In this document: one piece after another, positions 45,127-47,265 of the stretch | Numbering within the stretch: position 1 is the first letter of the stretch | How the letters are laid out: the number at the start of each line of letters is the position of its first letter | Assembly (NCBI GenBank): GCA_027448765.1 | Contig: DAIDMV010000004.1 | Span: 1-47,265 of the forward strand | Reading direction: 5' to 3' | Length of the DNA stretch: 47,265 nt | Source of the DNA: a bacterium | Lineage (GTDB): Bacteria; Patescibacteriota; Saccharimonadia; Saccharimonadales; UBA4665 | Notes under the pieces: generated by a model | The model's database searches: none | Seen by the model: the letters and a program-made list of their open reading frames with translations, nothing else | What the model was told of the DNA's origin: nothing | Program-made: the position numbers and the translations under genes

Positions 45127-47217
45127 ATGCCTGAACGATATAGCAACAGAAATACCAGTAGAAGAACTAGTAAAAAAAAATCAAAACTCTACTTTATTAT
45201 AGCTATCTTGTTAATTGCAGTCGGTATTACTGTTTACCTTAATTCAAACAAAAAATCTACTACTTCAAACAATAACAAAACAACTAGTTCAAATTCATCA
45301 ACCGTCAAATTAGCTGCCGTAGAATCTGGATTATTGCCCTGGCATTTATCTTCACCGCTGAGCAGAATGGCCCTTTTTCCTAATGGCAATAATTTAACTA
45401 TCGTCGGAGGCCTAACCTCAACTGGTACTTCAGCTAGTGGAATATTTAATTTAAATACCAGCAATGGTAGCCTCACTTCAACTGGTTCTCTACCTACTGG
45501 GGTACACGATGCGGCCAGTTCCATGATAAATGGTAAACCCGTCATATTTGGGGGTGGTCAAATAGCCTCAGTTAATTCAGCCCAAATACTATCTCCTAAT
45601 TCGGGCTTATTAAAAAGCAGTAAAATGCCTCAACTTCGATCGGATGCAACGGCTGTGACCGTTAACAACACCACCTACATTATTGGTGGCTATAATGGAA
45701 AAAGTGCCGATCCACAAGTTTTAACTACTACTAATGGCACAGTTTTTCACAACTATGGTAATCTTCCAGTACCGGTTAGATATGCCGCCGCAGTTTCTTT
45801 AAACAATCTAATCTATATTTTTGGAGGCTTAGCTGCATCAGGTCAAAATATCGGCAATCCACTCAAAACAGTTCAAATAATCAACACCAATACCCACACT
45901 ATCACTCAAGCATCCTGGCAATTACCCATGCCATTAGAAGGCGCCTCAGCAGTTGTATTAAATAAAGTAATCTACTTAGTAGGTGGTCAAAGCAATATTA
46001 AACAAAATATACCTCTTGGCGTAGGCACTACTCAAGTTGATGGTATTTCAGTTACCAATACAGATACTTCCAATAATATTTACGCCCTTAACACAACTAG
46101 TCATCAATTTCTTCTAGCCGGACATTTACAGGTACCAGTATCTAATGCTGGGGTTGCTACAATCGGCACAACAGCTTGGTTAGTCGGTGGTGAATCAAAT
46201 ACTCAAGTAGTTAATGTAGTCCAAATGTTGCGACCCAATATACAATTCGGTATAGCCGGCACAAGTGGTGTTGGATCTCCTTATTATGGTGATAAATTAC
46301 TAATCGCTGATCGTGGCAATAATCGACTTTTAGTCATGAATTCAGCTATGAAAATAATTTGGAAATATCCTTCAAAATCTCTACCTGCTAGTAATAAAAA
46401 TTTCTATTTCCCTGATGACGCGTTCTTTGCCGACCATGGTCACGTCATTATATCTAATCAAGAAAACAACAACACGATAGTAAAAATCGCTTATCCTTCG
46501 GGTAAGTTATTGTGGTCGTATGGACATGCAGGAGTTGCCGGAAGTGCACCAGGTTATCTTAGAGCTCCTGATGATGCCTATCAATTAAAAAATGGTCAAG
46601 TAGTTGTAGCTGATGATCAAAACTGCCGGATCTTATTCATAAATCCAAATAAAACTATAGCTCATACGATAGGTGAACCTGGTATTTGTCGACACAATCC
46701 TGGAATTTCAATTGGTTCTCCTAACGGTGATACCCCATTATACAACGGTGACATATTAGTTTCTGAAATCATTGGTTCATGGGTAAGTGAATATACCCCA
46801 ACTGGCCATATGGTATGGGCAGTTCATCTACCTATCGCATATCCTTCCGATCCTCAACAATTAAATGCCGGACCAGGCAAAAACACTAACCTCTATCTCA
46901 TAGCTGACTATTCTAATCCTGGAGCTATATTAACCTTTAACCGTCAAGGTAAAATTTTATCCCGCTATCAACCAACTTCAGGCCCAGGCCGATTAAACAG
47001 TCCGTCTTTAGTCGAATTACTACCCAGTGGAGTCTATATGCTAAATGATGACCATAGAGACAGAATGGTTGCAATTGATCCTAAAACCGGCGCTCTAGTT
47101 TGGCAATATGGTGTCAGCGATCATCCTGGTACATCTTATGGAATGCTCAATAAAGTAGATGGCTTCGATATTTTAGCACCAAACGGAACAACCCCTACTC
47201 ACGGTGCGACCGGTTAA
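45127..47217 (+). CDS. Membrane-anchored double beta-propeller protein (Kelch plus PQQ/NHL-like)
   Basis: This 696-residue protein has a basic start, one membrane helix (about 20-38) and a Ser/Asn/Thr-rich stalk. Residues about 70-370 contain six Kelch-like blades ending with GG, such as TIVGG, VIFGGG, YIIGGY, YIFGGL, YLVGGQ and WLVGGES. Residues about 385-690 contain a second set of at least six blades such as LLIADRGNNRLLVMN, KLLWSYG, VVVADDQNCRILFIN, LYLIADYSNPGAI and MVAIDPKTGALVWQYG, of the PQQ/NHL type. The propellers should be outside the cell and probably bind proteins or polysaccharides. No enzymatic motif is seen. Confidence 0.82.
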   Translation: MPERYSNRNTSRRTSKKKSKLYFIIAILLIAVGITVYLNSNKKSTTSNNNKTTSSNSSTVKLAAVESGLLPWHLSSPLSRMALFPNGNNLTIVGGLTSTGTSASGIFNLNTSNGSLTSTGSLPTGVHDAASSMINGKPVIFGGGQIASVNSAQILSPNSGLLKSSKMPQLRSDATAVTVNNTTYIIGGYNGKSADPQVLTTTNGTVFHNYGNLPVPVRYAAAVSLNNLIYIFGGLAASGQNIGNPLKTVQIINTNTHTITQASWQLPMPLEGASAVVLNKVIYLVGGQSNIKQNIPLGVGTTQVDGISVTNTDTSNNIYALNTTSHQFLLAGHLQVPVSNAGVATIGTTAWLVGGESNTQVVNVVQMLRPNIQFGIAGTSGVGSPYYGDKLLIADRGNNRLLVMNSAMKIIWKYPSKSLPASNKNFYFPDDAFFADHGHVIISNQENNNTIVKIAYPSGKLLWSYGHAGVAGSAPGYLRAPDDAYQLKNGQVVVADDQNCRILFINPNKTIAHTIGEPGICRHNPGISIGSPNGDTPLYNGDILVSEIIGSWVSEYTPTGHMVWAVHLPIAYPSDPQQLNAGPGKNTNLYLIADYSNPGAILTFNRQGKILSRYQPTSGPGRLNSPSLVELLPSGVYMLNDDHRDRMVAIDPKTGALVWQYGVSDHPGTSYGMLNKVDGFDILAPNGTTPTHGATG

Positions 47218-47265
47218 TTCGAATCATTTAATCGGCCGTGATATATAAATTGAAGACTTTAAACA

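Noticed and set aside
1-47265. Recoding of TGA to glycine as in some other CPR lineages
   Set aside because: LeuRS, LigA and other long conserved genes run full length with TGA as stop, and TGA ends genes in ATGA overlaps at 2298, 6379 and 10641.
1-47265. CRISPR arrays, insertion sequences, prophage or integration sites
   Set aside because: No regularly spaced repeats, transposase or integrase genes or direct repeats flanking a tRNA were seen. The three tRNA genes are intact, without partial copies nearby.

Overview
The window is about one-third G+C, densely coded and uses the standard genetic code: conserved genes run full length, and TGA serves as a stop (for example in the ATGA overlap at 6379-6382). 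Its contents suggest a reduced, host-dependent bacterium of the Candidate Phyla Radiation, most likely Candidatus Saccharibacteria (TM7). The reasons are a small-genome set of peptidoglycan, translation and RNA-processing genes, a minor-pilin cassette, many short membrane-anchored orphans, and redox genes that look actinobacterial. The lineage is inferred; no rRNA is present.

Layout. 1-1841: a prenyl-chain module (polyprenyl synthetase plus a squalene/phytoene-synthase-like protein that has lost its catalytic aspartates). 1891-2708: two unknown genes. 2692-4143: a Fur-family regulator, glutaredoxin, rhodanese and methyltransferase operon, with a perfect palindrome at its start. 4265-7565: a membrane electron-transfer cluster (ferric-reductase-like haem protein, NqrB/RnfD-FNR fusion, ApbE flavin transferase and its FMN-binding target). 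7609-8836: uppS and an unknown gene. 8888-11938: four type IV minor pilins. 11972-17969: a PLD-family enzyme, YaaA, a secreted lytic-transglycosylase-like protein, a small winged-helix protein, a VIT-type metal transporter, and nickel superoxide dismutase with its maturation protease. 18007-21511: trmD, khpA, rpsP, rnc, a Nudix hydrolase, nusB and rpmF. 21652-28248: leuS, ddl, an unknown gene, a membrane-fused MurF-like ligase and an alpha/beta hydrolase. 28300-28556: tRNA-Ala and an apparently undescribed structured RNA with its own promoter and terminator. 28558-36470: a large secreted protein, ligA, a membrane protein, htpX, lemA and a D,D-carboxypeptidase. 36525-36730: tRNA-Leu and tRNA-Cys. 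36821-47217: two acidic or small unknown proteins, a GH37 trehalase, an anchored unknown, an MFS-MerR-MFS efflux operon with a MerR operator, tmk, and a double beta-propeller surface protein.

The genes fall into a few themes. Redox and metal stress: Fur, glutaredoxin, rhodanese, YaaA, Ni-SOD, the VIT transporter and the flavin electron-transfer cluster. Envelope: uppS, ddl, MurF, D,D-carboxypeptidase, lytic transglycosylase, prenyl synthesis. Surface and host contact: pilins, secreted and propeller proteins. Core information processing makes up the rest.

Two sequence-level patterns recur. At least ten transcription units begin with a -10 box exactly six bases before the ATG, which implies leaderless mRNAs. 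All five convergent CDS pairs have no gap at their 3' ends.
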